A stretch of 49,070 bases of DNA from Alkalihalobacillus sp. YIM B00296 (lineage in GTDB: Bacteria; Bacillota; Bacilli; Bacillales; Fictibacillaceae): NCBI RefSeq assembly GCF_020179385.1, contig NZ_JAIBLJ010000026.1, positions 1 to 49,070 of the forward strand, written 5' to 3'. The translations under genes were made by a program, and so were the position numbers. Positions 33,734 to 42,427 of the stretch are shown piece after piece; position 1 is the stretch's first letter; every line of letters begins with the position of its first letter. The notes under the pieces were generated by a model, which did not search any database, had not been told where the DNA came from, and saw only the letters and a list, made by a program, of their open reading frames with translations.

Positions 33734-34867
33734 TCAATCACCCTTTGGAAACGTAAGGTAAAAGGATGTTTCCGTTTCTGATGACCTAACCTTGATGGTG
33801 CCTTTATGCTTCTCTACTATTTGCTTACATACAGATAAGCCTAATCCTGTTCCAAGCTGTTTTGTCGATATGAATGGTTCGAAAATATCTTCTAATAGAT
33901 GTTCGGGAATCATGGAGCCGTTATTTGAAATGGTCAACTGTATGCTCTCTTCTTGAACTAAGCTGACATATACATTTCTATCGCCTTCTACTTCGGAAAG
34001 CTCTTCAACTGCATTATTAAGAATATTGAGGAGGACCTGTTTAATTTGTCCTTCTACTCCATAAACCTTTACTTGCGGAAAAGGATCATGATGGACATTG
34101 ATATTTTCGTCTAAAAATCGAGGATAAAGGAAATCGAGCATTTCTTTGATAATACGGTCCAATGAAAAGGTTTCAGATTGATCGTCAAGTCCTTTCATTT
34201 TAGAAAGATAAAGAAATTGAGTTATTTTCTCCTGCAAGCTTTCCATTTCATGATTGATTATATCAAAATACGTAGACGTTTCCTCCGTTTTAGTTTGTGA
34301 TTCGATCATCTGGATGAATCCTTTGATCGAAGTCAAATGGTTGCGAAATTCATGGGCAAAGCTTGCAGCAACCTGGCCTAGAATTGATAGACGGTCACTG
34401 TGCATTTCCTGGATGAATCTGCTTTTGTTCTTGATGATCGAATCTTTGACCCTCGTATATTCTGTTAACGCATGATACATATATAAATCAAAAAAATCAT
34501 TCACAACTAACAGGTATTTCAATTGGGCTTCTTTAGGGACTTCAGTCTTTTCAAGTACACGATAGATGATAGAGCGTCCTAAATTGATATTCGAGATGAA
34601 TTCACCGATCCCCACTTTCGCTTTCACGCGCTCGTGTGCAATCTTTTTTGTCAATTGCTGCACGAGCTGGGTTTCCGGGTCTTCAATATAGGCGACGATC
34701 AGACGGATTGTGTGCCCGCCGTTGATCATTATTTCATGACGAAACGGATCGTCCTCAAAAATACAAGCGACTTTCAACCATTCAGACAGAATCGTATCAT
34801 GGTATGAATGGAATAATTCGATCAACGTTTCCCTTTCATCATCATTTAATTCGTGCTTTAATTTCAT
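33734..34867 (-). CDS. Soluble sensor histidine kinase
   Basis: A 377-residue cytoplasmic kinase without membrane segments. Residues 1-140 form an all-helical sensor domain (ERETLIELFHSYHDTILSEWLKVACIF...) reminiscent of RsbR-type N-terminal domains; the ligand is unknown. The H box is ASFAHEFRNHLTSIKGF, with the phospho-acceptor about His172. The catalytic domain has N box QVLLNILNNAVEEL, the G1-equivalent SNNGSMIPEHLLEDIFEPF and G2 STKQLGTGLGLSVCKQIV. The frame opens 31 codons earlier; the ATG at 34867 has GAGGGAG upstream. No response regulator is adjacent, so it could feed the sporulation phosphorelay (inference). It heads an operon with the ATP-grasp gene. Confidence 0.85.
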   Translation of the reverse strand: MKLKHELNDDERETLIELFHSYHDTILSEWLKVACIFEDDPFRHEIMINGGHTIRLIVAYIEDPETQLVQQLTKKIAHERVKAKVGIGEFISNINLGRSIIYRVLEKTEVPKEAQLKYLLVVNDFFDLYMYHALTEYTRVKDSIIKNKSRFIQEMHSDRLSILGQVAASFAHEFRNHLTSIKGFIQMIESQTKTEETSTYFDIINHEMESLQEKITQFLYLSKMKGLDDQSETFSLDRIIKEMLDFLYPRFLDENINVHHDPFPQVKVYGVEGQIKQVLLNILNNAVEELSEVEGDRNVYVSLVQEESIQLTISNNGSMIPEHLLEDIFEPFISTKQLGTGLGLSVCKQIVEKHKGTIKVRSSETETSFYLTFPKGD

Positions 34868-35071
34868 TTTTTCATTATCTCCCTCGATTGCACTCTTACT
34901 GCCATTATAACAGACTTTCCTTGCCCAATAACCGAAACACATACTAGAATATACTTCCAAAAATCGTTATTGTTATTTTCCTATAGTAAAGATGATTAAC
35001 TTTTATTCGATGAGGTAATAGTAGAGAAAGGATTCTATCATAAATACATTTAATGAAGGGAGTTTTGATTC

Positions 35072-35959
35072 ATGAATAACTTTAAATACCATTCCCCTCA
35101 TCAGGAAAAACCGACAGGACAACCACCCCAGCATCAGAATAAACAACCGGGAACAGAAAAAGAAATGGTCCCTACTCCACAAACTGAAGATTCCTATTAT
35201 AAAGGCAGCGGCAAGCTTAAAGGTAAAACAGCCATTATCACCGGCGGAGACAGCGGGATTGGAAAATCCACAGCAATCCTCTTTGCGAAGGAAGGCGCGA
35301 ATGTAGCGATCATTTACCTAAATGAACATGAAGATGCGAATGAGACAAAAAAGGAAGTTGAGGAAGAAGGCCAAAAATGTCTTCTTATTCCAGGGGACAT
35401 CGGCAATCAGTCCTTTTGTGAGGAAGCCGTATCGAAAGTGATTTCTGAATTTGGATCCCTTGATGTATTGATCAACAATGCGGCAGAACAACATCCAAGG
35501 AATGGCATTGAGGAAATTTCCCAGGAGCAGATCGAACGCACCTTCCGGACGAACATCTTCTCATGTTTTTATATGGTGAACGCTGCTCTCCCTTTTTTGA
35601 AGGAAGGAAGCTCCATCATCAATACGGCTTCTGTCGTTGCCTATAAAGGAAACGATCATTTGATCGATTACTCTGCTACCAAGGGGGCAATTGTCGCGTT
35701 CACACGTTCTTTATCAGAATCACTTGTCCCAAAAGGGATCCGGGTAAACGGGGTCGCACCAGGACCAATATGGACGCCACTGATTCCTTCTACATTTGAT
35801 GCAGAACATGTAGGTGAATTCGGTAAAAACACACCTATGGGGAGACCCGGACAACCGGATGAGGTCGCACCAAGCTACGTCTTTCTTGCGAGTGATGACT
35901 CATCATACATTTCGGGACAAATGATTCACGTCAATGGAGGCGTCATTGTAAACGGATGA
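35072..35959 (+). CDS. Short-chain dehydrogenase/reductase (YhxC/YdaD-like)
   Basis: A 295-residue classical SDR oxidoreductase with a 45-residue Gln/Pro-rich N-terminal extension (HSPHQEKPTGQPPQHQNKQPG). NAD(P) binding shows as TGGDSGIGKS, then NNAAEQ. The catalytic Ser is in INTASVVAYKG and Tyr/Lys in DYSATKGA. The GPIWTPLIP and C-terminal SYISGQMIHVNGG segments are typical of the stress-associated Bacillus group that includes YhxC, YhdF and YdaD. The substrate is unknown. The ribosome site is GAAGGGAG. It is divergent from the histidine kinase. Confidence 0.88.
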   Translation: MNNFKYHSPHQEKPTGQPPQHQNKQPGTEKEMVPTPQTEDSYYKGSGKLKGKTAIITGGDSGIGKSTAILFAKEGANVAIIYLNEHEDANETKKEVEEEGQKCLLIPGDIGNQSFCEEAVSKVISEFGSLDVLINNAAEQHPRNGIEEISQEQIERTFRTNIFSCFYMVNAALPFLKEGSSIINTASVVAYKGNDHLIDYSATKGAIVAFTRSLSESLVPKGIRVNGVAPGPIWTPLIPSTFDAEHVGEFGKNTPMGRPGQPDEVAPSYVFLASDDSSYISGQMIHVNGGVIVNG

Positions 35960-35966
35960 TGGAATC

Positions 35967-36064
35967 GGAAATCGGGAGACACCAGCAGGAAAAGCAAGCC
36001 ACGAGGACCCCTCATTGAGTGATTGCGAGGAGGCTTGCAGATTGTCGCAGAAAGGGAGTTACTC
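35967..36064. repeat. Partial Bacillus-type intergenic palindromic repeat
   Basis: GCAAGCC (35994-36000) and GGCTTGC (36032-36038) are inverted repeats within a segment resembling the GGAAATCGGGAGACTCC...GAGGAGGCTTGC elements I recall from Bacillaceae intergenic regions. It separates the SDR gene from the Ku gene and has no coding content. Confidence 0.5.
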
Positions 36065-36165
36065 TCGTAAGAAGTAATAATGAGCAGAATGTAAAAAAGT
36101 GGTATTTATGGTTATGGCATTCTTCGTCCACATTATGAATAAAAGGATGAAGGGAATGCCTTGCG

Positions 36166-36981
36166 ATGCACACAATGTGGAAAGGTTCCATCAGCTTCGG
36201 TCTGGTCACCATACCAATCAAGCTTTTCGCGGCAACTGAAAACAAAGACATCAAGATGAGACAGCTCCATAAGGAGTGCCATAACCCAATCAAGTATGAT
36301 AAGATATGTCCTGTTTGCGAAAAATCACTAGAGCAGAACGACATCATCAAAGCTTATGAGTATGAACCGAATAAATTCGTCGAGCTTGAAAAAGAAGAAT
36401 TGGAAGCCCTCATGAAAGAACAGACAAAGTCTATTGAAATCGTGGACTTCGTTCATCTTTCCGAGGTGGATCCGATCTATTTCGACCGATCTTATTTCAT
36501 CGGTCCAGGCGAAAACGGGTCAAAGCCTTATTCTTTACTCAAAAAAGCGATGGAAGACTCTGGGAAGATCGCTATCGCTAAAGTGATGATCCGATCCAAA
36601 CAACATTTAGCTGTCGTAAGGGTCTACGACAAAGGATTGGTCCTTGAAACGATTCATTATCCAGATGAGGTCCGAAGTATCGATTTAGTACCTGAAATAC
36701 CAGAGGATGTTGATCTGAACCAAAAAGAATTAGATATGGCAATTCAATTGATCGATCAATTGACAGCTGAGTTCGATCCAGAAAAATACCATGATGATTA
36801 CCGGGAAGAGCTGATGGGTGCCATTGAGAGCAAGATCAAGGGCGAGCAAATCAAAGTTTCTAAAGAAAGACCGAAAGCGAATGTTGTTGATCTTATGGAC
36901 GCCCTGCAAGCAAGCATCGATGATACAAAACCAAAAAAGAAAAAGAAAACGACTCGCAAGAAAAAAGCGAGCAGTGAATGA
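36166..36981 (+). CDS. ku: Non-homologous end-joining protein Ku
   Basis: Homodimeric DNA-end-binding protein that recruits LigD for double-strand-break repair. The 271-residue protein starts MHTMWKGSISFGLVTIPIKLF, the standard bacterial Ku opening. It includes CHNPIKYDKICPVCEKSL and the core barrel (YFDRSYFIGPGENGSKPYSLLKKAMEDSGKIAIAKVMIRSKQHLAVVRVY). The C-terminus is very Lys-rich (KPKKKKKTTRKKKASSE), typical of Ku proteins that bind DNA through the tail. An AAGGG site lies somewhat far upstream of the ATG. The next gene starts inside its stop (ATGA). In B. subtilis ku and ligD act mainly in spores. Confidence 0.95.
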   Translation: MHTMWKGSISFGLVTIPIKLFAATENKDIKMRQLHKECHNPIKYDKICPVCEKSLEQNDIIKAYEYEPNKFVELEKEELEALMKEQTKSIEIVDFVHLSEVDPIYFDRSYFIGPGENGSKPYSLLKKAMEDSGKIAIAKVMIRSKQHLAVVRVYDKGLVLETIHYPDEVRSIDLVPEIPEDVDLNQKELDMAIQLIDQLTAEFDPEKYHDDYREELMGAIESKIKGEQIKVSKERPKANVVDLMDALQASIDDTKPKKKKKTTRKKKASSE

Positions 36982-37940
36982 TGCGTTATAAACCAATGCT
37001 GCCAACCCTCTCCTCTTGCCTTCCTGAAGGAGAGGATTGGTATTATGAAATCAAATATGACGGTTTCCGCAGTCTCCTTCATATTGGCCAGACCGGGATC
37101 GATTTTTATAGCAGGAATTTAAAATCGCTGGACGCCAACTTCCCGGAAATCATTAACGAAGCCGAACGGATCCGAGAAAACGCCAAAGATAGCCTACCGT
37201 TATTATTGGATGGAGAACTCTGTATTTTGGAATCTGATTACAAAGCGAGCTTCTCTGCCATCCAACAACGCGGACGATTGAAGAGCAAAGCGAAAATCAT
37301 ACAGCAACAGGCAAAAATCCCAGCTACCCTTTTGATCTTCGACCTATTGATTCATAACGGGAAGTCCCTTATGGATGATCCCTATACACGGCGAAAAAAG
37401 CAACTTGAGGAATGGATGGATATGCAATGCTTTCCTCAAGTGTCTAAGGAGTCCACAAATAGGATCCAATGGATTCCGTTCTCCTATGATGGACACTCCT
37501 TATTCCAACAAGTCAAAAAACACCATGGGGAAGGGGTTGTGGCAAAAAGGGGTAGAAGCCTATGGCTACAGGGAAAAAGGACAAAAGATTGGTTGAAGGT
37601 GAAAAGTCAATTCAGAGGCTTTTTCATCATTGTAGGGTTTGATGAGAAAAATGGATATGTCCATGTAGCAGTAAGAAATGGAACGGAATTGCTGCCAACA
37701 GGAGTTGTTTCGCATGGATTGGAAGGTGAAGAAAGAGAAGCGTTGATCCAAATCGTTAAAAACAACCAGATCAAAAAAAACGGTTCTCTGATTGAAATAG
37801 CTCCGCGGATATGTGTTGAGTTGGCTTTCCTTGAAATACACGAACATCAATTACGACAACCTAGATTTATACGATTCAGACTCGACATCCATTGGGAGGA
37901 TTGCACATGGCAGGCTCTTCAAAAACAGATGGGCAACTGA
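36978..37940 (+). CDS. ligD: LigD ATP-dependent DNA ligase domain protein
   Basis: ATP-dependent DNA ligase that seals breaks in end joining, 320 residues. Motif I KYDGFR carries the adenylated Lys (about residue 26). Motif III is LLLDGELCIL, motif IV GEGVVAKRG and motif V DWLKVKS. A C-terminal OB-fold region follows from about residue 210. In B. subtilis this domain is fused to a polymerase domain in one protein of about 610 residues; here it stands alone and ends where the polymerase gene begins. Its start overlaps the ku stop (ATGA), implying coupled translation. Confidence 0.92.
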   Translation: MMRYKPMLPTLSSCLPEGEDWYYEIKYDGFRSLLHIGQTGIDFYSRNLKSLDANFPEIINEAERIRENAKDSLPLLLDGELCILESDYKASFSAIQQRGRLKSKAKIIQQQAKIPATLLIFDLLIHNGKSLMDDPYTRRKKQLEEWMDMQCFPQVSKESTNRIQWIPFSYDGHSLFQQVKKHHGEGVVAKRGRSLWLQGKRTKDWLKVKSQFRGFFIIVGFDEKNGYVHVAVRNGTELLPTGVVSHGLEGEEREALIQIVKNNQIKKNGSLIEIAPRICVELAFLEIHEHQLRQPRFIRFRLDIHWEDCTWQALQKQMGN

Positions 37941-38827
37941 ATATCGAAGGCAACACGATCCAGATCACAAGCTTGGATAAGATCCTTTATCCGAAGATGG
38001 ACATCGACAAACAAGCATACCTTCAGTATTTGATCGAAATCAACAAGTTGATGCTCCCTTTTTTGAAGAATCGTTATTTAACCGTCAAACGTTATCCACA
38101 TGGTATGTTCGATGACTTTTTTTATCAGAAGAACTGTCCGGACTATGCTCCGTCTTTTGTCAAAACCATTCAACATGATGACATCCGCTATATTATTTGC
38201 AACGATCTATCTACGCTTGTGTGGCTGGGAAACCAACTGGCATTGGAGTTCCATATTCCATTCAATAAAGTGACATCCGTCTGTCCCACAGAGATCGTAT
38301 TCGACCTCGATCCTCCATCAAGGGAGCATTTTCCATTAGCCGTTAAAGCTGCCTTGCAAATCAAAACCATACTTGATCGTCTTGAAGTACATTCATTTGT
38401 AAAAACCTCTGGAAACAAAGGATTGCAAATTTATATACCACTGGAGGAAAATCAGTTCACATACAATGATACGAGAGTCTTCACCAAATTCATCGCTGAG
38501 TACCTGGTCGATCAATCACCTGATTCATTAACGATCGAACGTATGAAAAACAAACGAGGGACGAAATGTTATATCGATTTTTTACAACATGCAGAAGGTA
38601 AGACGATCATCGCTCCTTATTCGTTAAGAGGAAATGATGAGGCATTGGTTTCGACCCCATTGGAATGGAAGGAAGTCGGTCACCAGCTTGTACCTGATAA
38701 GTTTACGATGGAATCTGTTTTGGAACGTGTTAAGAGTCAGGAATGTCCGTTTTCCAGAATGGATTCGGTCAGGAATCAACAGCCATTCAGAAGAATCCTG
38801 TCTGGCTTATTGAATCAGAAAAACTGA
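37907..38827 (+). CDS. ligD: LigD polymerase/primase domain protein
   Basis: Archaeo-eukaryotic-primase-like polymerase of end joining, which fills gaps at broken ends, 306 residues. The catalytic acidic pair is in IVFDLDPPS, with the SFVKTSGNKGLQIYIPL nucleotide-binding motif and CYIDFLQHAEGKTIIAPYSLRG, which holds the third acidic residue. The opening LDKILYPKMDIDKQAYLQYL is typical. The ATG at 37907 follows GGGAGGATTGCAC and overlaps the ligase gene by 34 nt in another frame. Together the two genes correspond to a single fused LigD, split at the domain border. Confidence 0.92.
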   Translation: MAGSSKTDGQLNIEGNTIQITSLDKILYPKMDIDKQAYLQYLIEINKLMLPFLKNRYLTVKRYPHGMFDDFFYQKNCPDYAPSFVKTIQHDDIRYIICNDLSTLVWLGNQLALEFHIPFNKVTSVCPTEIVFDLDPPSREHFPLAVKAALQIKTILDRLEVHSFVKTSGNKGLQIYIPLEENQFTYNDTRVFTKFIAEYLVDQSPDSLTIERMKNKRGTKCYIDFLQHAEGKTIIAPYSLRGNDEALVSTPLEWKEVGHQLVPDKFTMESVLERVKSQECPFSRMDSVRNQQPFRRILSGLLNQKN

Positions 38828-38833
38828 ATTCCA

Positions 38834-39775
38834 TCAGAGGCGAAGCTTGATGTGCCCGATACCTCTGGAGACACAAGTAAGCATTTTTCCTACCTTTTCT
38901 TCCTCTGTCAGAAAAGAGTCGCAATGAAGGACATCTCCTTCTTCAATCCCAACTTCACAAGTGCCGCAAACCCCCATCCTGCAAGTATAAGGTACGTCGA
39001 TACCTATTTCGTGCAGGGCATTAAGTAAGGTTTGACCGGAACTCACCATGAAGGTTTTTTTTGTTTTTACAAGATTCACGAAAAAAGGCTGAGGGTTTTC
39101 AATCCGGACTTCTGGCTGAAACCGTTCTTCATGGATGAACTTTTCAGGATACCGGAGTTCGTGTGAATGCTCGAGCAAAATATCCATGAATGCTGGGGGG
39201 CCGCATAAATAGATATGGGTCCCCATTGTTCTGTTTTGAAGCGCTTTTTTAAGCTTTGCGATTTTTTCCTCCCTTTTCATAAAATAAAAAGTGGACTTAC
39301 TCGGAAAATGGGTCTGGATATGACCGTGAAATGCGCACTCTCTTTCTCCAGAGGCAGCATAATGTAATTCAAAACTGCGGCCGATTGTTTTCAAGTACGC
39401 CATCATCGATACGAAAGGAGTGATTCCAATTCCAGCTGCAAAAAAAACATGATGTTTCGCTTCTGTCCGCAGCGGAAAGAAGTTATCCGGTGATGAAACG
39501 GAGATGTTATCCCCTTGGCCGATGCATTCGTGCAAATACCCTGAACCACCGTTATGATCACTGATCTTTTTTACAGCGATTACGTACTCATTTTTCATTT
39601 CGAGGGGATTGTTTACCAATGAGTATTGGCGCCTTCCCATTGGGAGGTGAAGTGTCACATGGGCCCCCGCTCCGAATGAAGGTAAGGGGATTTCATCCGA
39701 TGTGAAGGTGAATCTTTTAATTGTATCGGTTTCGTTTTCAATTTTTTTAACAGTCAATTGTAATGCGTACGCCAT
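38834..39775 (-). CDS. Flavin/2Fe-2S oxidoreductase (phthalate dioxygenase reductase type)
   Basis: Electron-transfer protein of 313 residues. It has an N-terminal flavin-binding barrel (RQYSLVNNP), a central NAD(P)H domain (FFAAGIGITPFVSMM, YLCGPPAFM) and a C-terminal plant-type 2Fe-2S ferredoxin domain with Cys ligands in PYTCRMGVCGTCEVG and MLTCVSR. It is the last gene of an operon with a DmmA-like protein and a DUF3445 heme oxygenase, so it probably passes electrons from NAD(P)H to the heme subunit. The ATG three codons into the frame has the better-spaced AAGGATG site. It is convergent with the LigD genes. Confidence 0.88.
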   Translation of the reverse strand: MAYALQLTVKKIENETDTIKRFTFTSDEIPLPSFGAGAHVTLHLPMGRRQYSLVNNPLEMKNEYVIAVKKISDHNGGSGYLHECIGQGDNISVSSPDNFFPLRTEAKHHVFFAAGIGITPFVSMMAYLKTIGRSFELHYAASGERECAFHGHIQTHFPSKSTFYFMKREEKIAKLKKALQNRTMGTHIYLCGPPAFMDILLEHSHELRYPEKFIHEERFQPEVRIENPQPFFVNLVKTKKTFMVSSGQTLLNALHEIGIDVPYTCRMGVCGTCEVGIEEGDVLHCDSFLTEEEKVGKMLTCVSRGIGHIKLRL

Positions 39776-39808
39776 TGAGCTCATCCTTCATGCTGGTTTG
39801 TGCAAATA

Positions 39809-40234
39809 TTACAGAATCGGGTACCCAAGATAAGCGTCATGAAAGCTCGAATAATGGTCGGAGGGTTCGAGATGCTGACCACAGCTTATACATATTATTG
39901 ATTTTTCGAGACTTGCTTTTCCATTGATCCGATGACATTGCGAACAAAAGATGCGATAGGTTCCTGTATAGATTTTACCGATCCTTACATCCTCATGAGA
40001 GAACCCAGCTGAATTGGCGGCATGTCGTATCAGTTTACGGGTTGCACCCCCTGTATAGAGGATCAACATGGTACCAAGAGGCTTGTCCTTGAGCATCTGT
40101 TCGATCTTTTTACGGTCAACTGGTGAGTCAAGCAGTTTTAATTCAACGCTGCTACCGCTCTCTTTTCGAAGCTCTTTCTCTTTAAGTCCATCTTTTTTGA
40201 ATCGCACCTCGGTCAAAATCAAAATATGTCTCAT
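39809..40234 (-). CDS. Dimethylamine monooxygenase DmmA-like subunit
   Basis: A 141-residue protein. Residues 1-85 look like a small alpha/beta domain (HILILTEVRF...LGTMLILYTGGATRKLIRHAANSAGF). The C-terminal half is a zinc- or iron-binding knuckle (FCSQCHRINGKASLEKSIICISCGQHLEPSDHYSSFHDAYLGYPIL), with Cys-x2-Cys pairs and the LEPSDHYS motif of DmmA-type subunits. Its start overlaps the DUF3445 stop (ATGA). It is likely the accessory subunit of an N-demethylase/dimethylamine-monooxygenase-like complex; subunit lettering is uncertain. Confidence 0.72.
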   Translation of the reverse strand: MRHILILTEVRFKKDGLKEKELRKESGSSVELKLLDSPVDRKKIEQMLKDKPLGTMLILYTGGATRKLIRHAANSAGFSHEDVRIGKIYTGTYRIFCSQCHRINGKASLEKSIICISCGQHLEPSDHYSSFHDAYLGYPIL

Positions 40235-41226
40235 CGTCCCCTTCGCCCTTTTTCCATATGATTTTCCAGAAAGCGGAGTAATTCAGTCCTATACGTGGAA
40301 ATCCCTTTGTATTCCGCGATTTCTTCAGGAAGTGTCTTAATGTTTTGGTAGAAAGATTTAAGCCAGGATTCTTGTTGAATCAAGTCATTCAGTTGCAGTA
40401 AATAGGTGTGAATCGTAAAAAGTACATCATGATTCATCGGCAGCCTGAAAAGCCTCTGGACTTCTACGCGTAGATGGATAAGATCACCTGCATTTTCACA
40501 AGTTACTTCCTGGCGATGTTTCCCCCATACAGAATAAGTTTCGAGCGGTGTATCAAGCTTATTGGTGACCGTTATCGACCAGTTCTTTCTCTCCCATACG
40601 GCCCCAGGCTGGATTTTAGAAATGAACCGTTCCACCTTATCGATGAACCCATCGTTTTGTATGCCTGGTACCTGGTTATGGATGGATTTGAACTCCATTC
40701 CTTGAACGAAAGCCAGTGACCAATTGGACGGAAAACACAACTGACCCGCTTCGAGAAAAAGCCCATCGTGGCGGTCGCCCATGATGATCAGATCTTCTTG
40801 TACATGTCGACCAACCAAATCCAACGGTTCGAGATCAATTGTTGAGACATCGCGAAAGACAAACGCTTCCTCCTCAGCCAATAGATGATTTTGAAATAAG
40901 CATTCACCACCCATTTTTTGAAAAGTGAAGGACTCTGGATTGCAAGAAGCTAATTCATTGAACAGGAGGAGCATTATCTCCCATTGCGACTCGATCGACA
41001 GCGGAAGCGAGCGGAAGCATCGTTGGTGATGTTTCTGCAACAGCTTTCTTATCAGCTCTAATTCGTTTTTATAATCCGCCGTAACCGTTATCGTTTTCGC
41101 TGGATCCAATGGTACGGAATTGTTCGAATAGGTATATTGATCCTTCGTGAATGGAAATGGAAACCCGTTTAATCGTGACACTTGTATTACCTCCCGTACA
41201 TCAAGCCGTCCCGTTATTTTAAACAT
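40231..41226 (-). CDS. Heme-dependent oxidative N-demethylase catalytic subunit (DUF3445)
   Basis: A 331-residue DUF3445 protein, the heme-containing catalytic subunit of oxidative N-demethylases/dimethylamine monooxygenase. Family marks are FPFTKDQYTYSNNSVPLDP near the N-terminus, the central QEDLIIMG..., LCFPSNWSLAFVQGMEFKSIHNQVPG, and the C-terminal FTIHTYLLQLNDL. It is the first gene of a three-gene operon with overlapping or closely spaced members. The likely reaction is O2-dependent demethylation of a secondary or tertiary amine to formaldehyde plus amine; the substrate is unknown. No dedicated regulator is adjacent. Confidence 0.78.
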   Translation of the reverse strand: MFKITGRLDVREVIQVSRLNGFPFPFTKDQYTYSNNSVPLDPAKTITVTADYKNELELIRKLLQKHHQRCFRSLPLSIESQWEIMLLLFNELASCNPESFTFQKMGGECLFQNHLLAEEEAFVFRDVSTIDLEPLDLVGRHVQEDLIIMGDRHDGLFLEAGQLCFPSNWSLAFVQGMEFKSIHNQVPGIQNDGFIDKVERFISKIQPGAVWERKNWSITVTNKLDTPLETYSVWGKHRQEVTCENAGDLIHLRVEVQRLFRLPMNHDVLFTIHTYLLQLNDLIQQESWLKSFYQNIKTLPEEIAEYKGISTYRTELLRFLENHMEKGRRGR

Positions 41227-41251
41227 TCCATAATAACCCGTACGAATCCTT

Positions 41252-41288
41252 CCTGAAAAAGAAAAGAGCTCACTCAGTGAACTCTTTT
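41252..41288 (-). terminator. Terminator of malR
   Basis: On the minus strand AAAAGAGTTCAC pairs with GTGAGCTCTTTT (one wobble) across a 3-nt loop, followed by CTTTTTC. It lies 17 nt past the LacI-family gene's stop. Confidence 0.85.
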
Positions 41289-41305
41289 CAATCTTGCATA
41301 CTTTC

Positions 41306-42331
41306 TTATTTCCTTACTCCTCCGCTTGATTGTCGGACGATGATCTGATGGTCGACTTTCACTCTGCTTGCTGGCGCATCAGGTTTATCAATAGATTTGA
41401 GTAAACCATCCACTGCCTGATAGCCCAACTCATAAATATTGATTTCGACCGATGTCAATGCCGGTGTGGCAAGCTCCGCAATCATCGCATTGTTGAAGCT
41501 CGCTACCGCAACATCATCCGGGACGGTAATCCCCATATCATCAAGCATCCTCAACACGCCAAGTGCCATGAGGTCATCTGTGACGATTAGTGCACTAGGT
41601 GGTTCTTCTAATGACATCAACTCGGAAACTGCCTTCCGTCCATCCTCCAATGCAAAATCGGCACTGATAACATAATCTTTTCGATATGGAATCTTAGCAT
41701 TCTGCAATGCTTTTTCATAGCCGAGCAAACGGTCAGTCGTCACGACGAGGTTGAGGCTTCCCCCGACAAAGCCGATCCGTTCGTGGCCATTGTCAATATG
41801 ATATTCGGTCAACTCTTTCGCTGCACGGTAGTTATCATTATCGACATGGTTGATGTGTCCGTCGTTCTTATACGGCTTTCCAATTACAGTGAACGGGAAC
41901 TTCTGTTCATACAAATAGTTCATGATACGATCATCTACCCTTGAGTACAAGAGCACGATCCCATCCACTCTTCTTCCCTGGACCATTCCGACCACCGCTC
42001 GATATATTTCATCTTCTGTCGTTCCAGTTGACATAAGCAAGGTGTATTCCTGTTCATGTGCCTTCGTGCTGATTCCGCGCAATACCTCAGGAAAGAAAGG
42101 ATTTTGGAATGCCTTCTCTGCGGAACTCGGCATCACAAGCCCGATCGCACGTGAACTGCGGTTTGCCAGGCTCCGGGCAGTGAAGTTCGGATGGTACCCC
42201 AGATAATCCATCGCTTCACGGACTTTCCTCTTCGTTTCCTCACTTATCCTCGGGTTGTTCGCTACCACACGGGATACGGTCGAGGGAGCCACATTTGCGA
42301 GTTTTGCTACATCTTTAATCGTTACGGCCAA
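41306..42331 (-). CDS. malR: LacI-family transcriptional regulator, probable MalR
   Basis: A 341-residue repressor. The N-terminal helix-turn-helix is VTIKDVAKLANVAPSTVSRVVANNPRISEETKRKV with hinge helix NFTARSLANRSSRAIGL. The remainder is a periplasmic-binding-protein-like effector domain (FFPEVLRGISTKAHEQEYTLLM, HERIGFVGG, PSALIVTDDLMALGVL). Its place 96 nt after malG argues for control of the malEFG operon and the divergent neopullulanase, probably released by maltose or maltodextrin. The two operator-like palindromes between malE and the neopullulanase gene are candidate targets. Confidence 0.88.
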   Translation of the reverse strand: MAVTIKDVAKLANVAPSTVSRVVANNPRISEETKRKVREAMDYLGYHPNFTARSLANRSSRAIGLVMPSSAEKAFQNPFFPEVLRGISTKAHEQEYTLLMSTGTTEDEIYRAVVGMVQGRRVDGIVLLYSRVDDRIMNYLYEQKFPFTVIGKPYKNDGHINHVDNDNYRAAKELTEYHIDNGHERIGFVGGSLNLVVTTDRLLGYEKALQNAKIPYRKDYVISADFALEDGRKAVSELMSLEEPPSALIVTDDLMALGVLRMLDDMGITVPDDVAVASFNNAMIAELATPALTSVEINIYELGYQAVDGLLKSIDKPDAPASRVKVDHQIIVRQSSGGVRK

Positions 42332-42427
42332 GTCTGCTTCCCCCTGTTCGTCTTCTTACTGATTCTATATTACCATTATAATCCAATATGCTCATCTGTT
42401 AACATACACTGCCATTTAGGTAATCGT

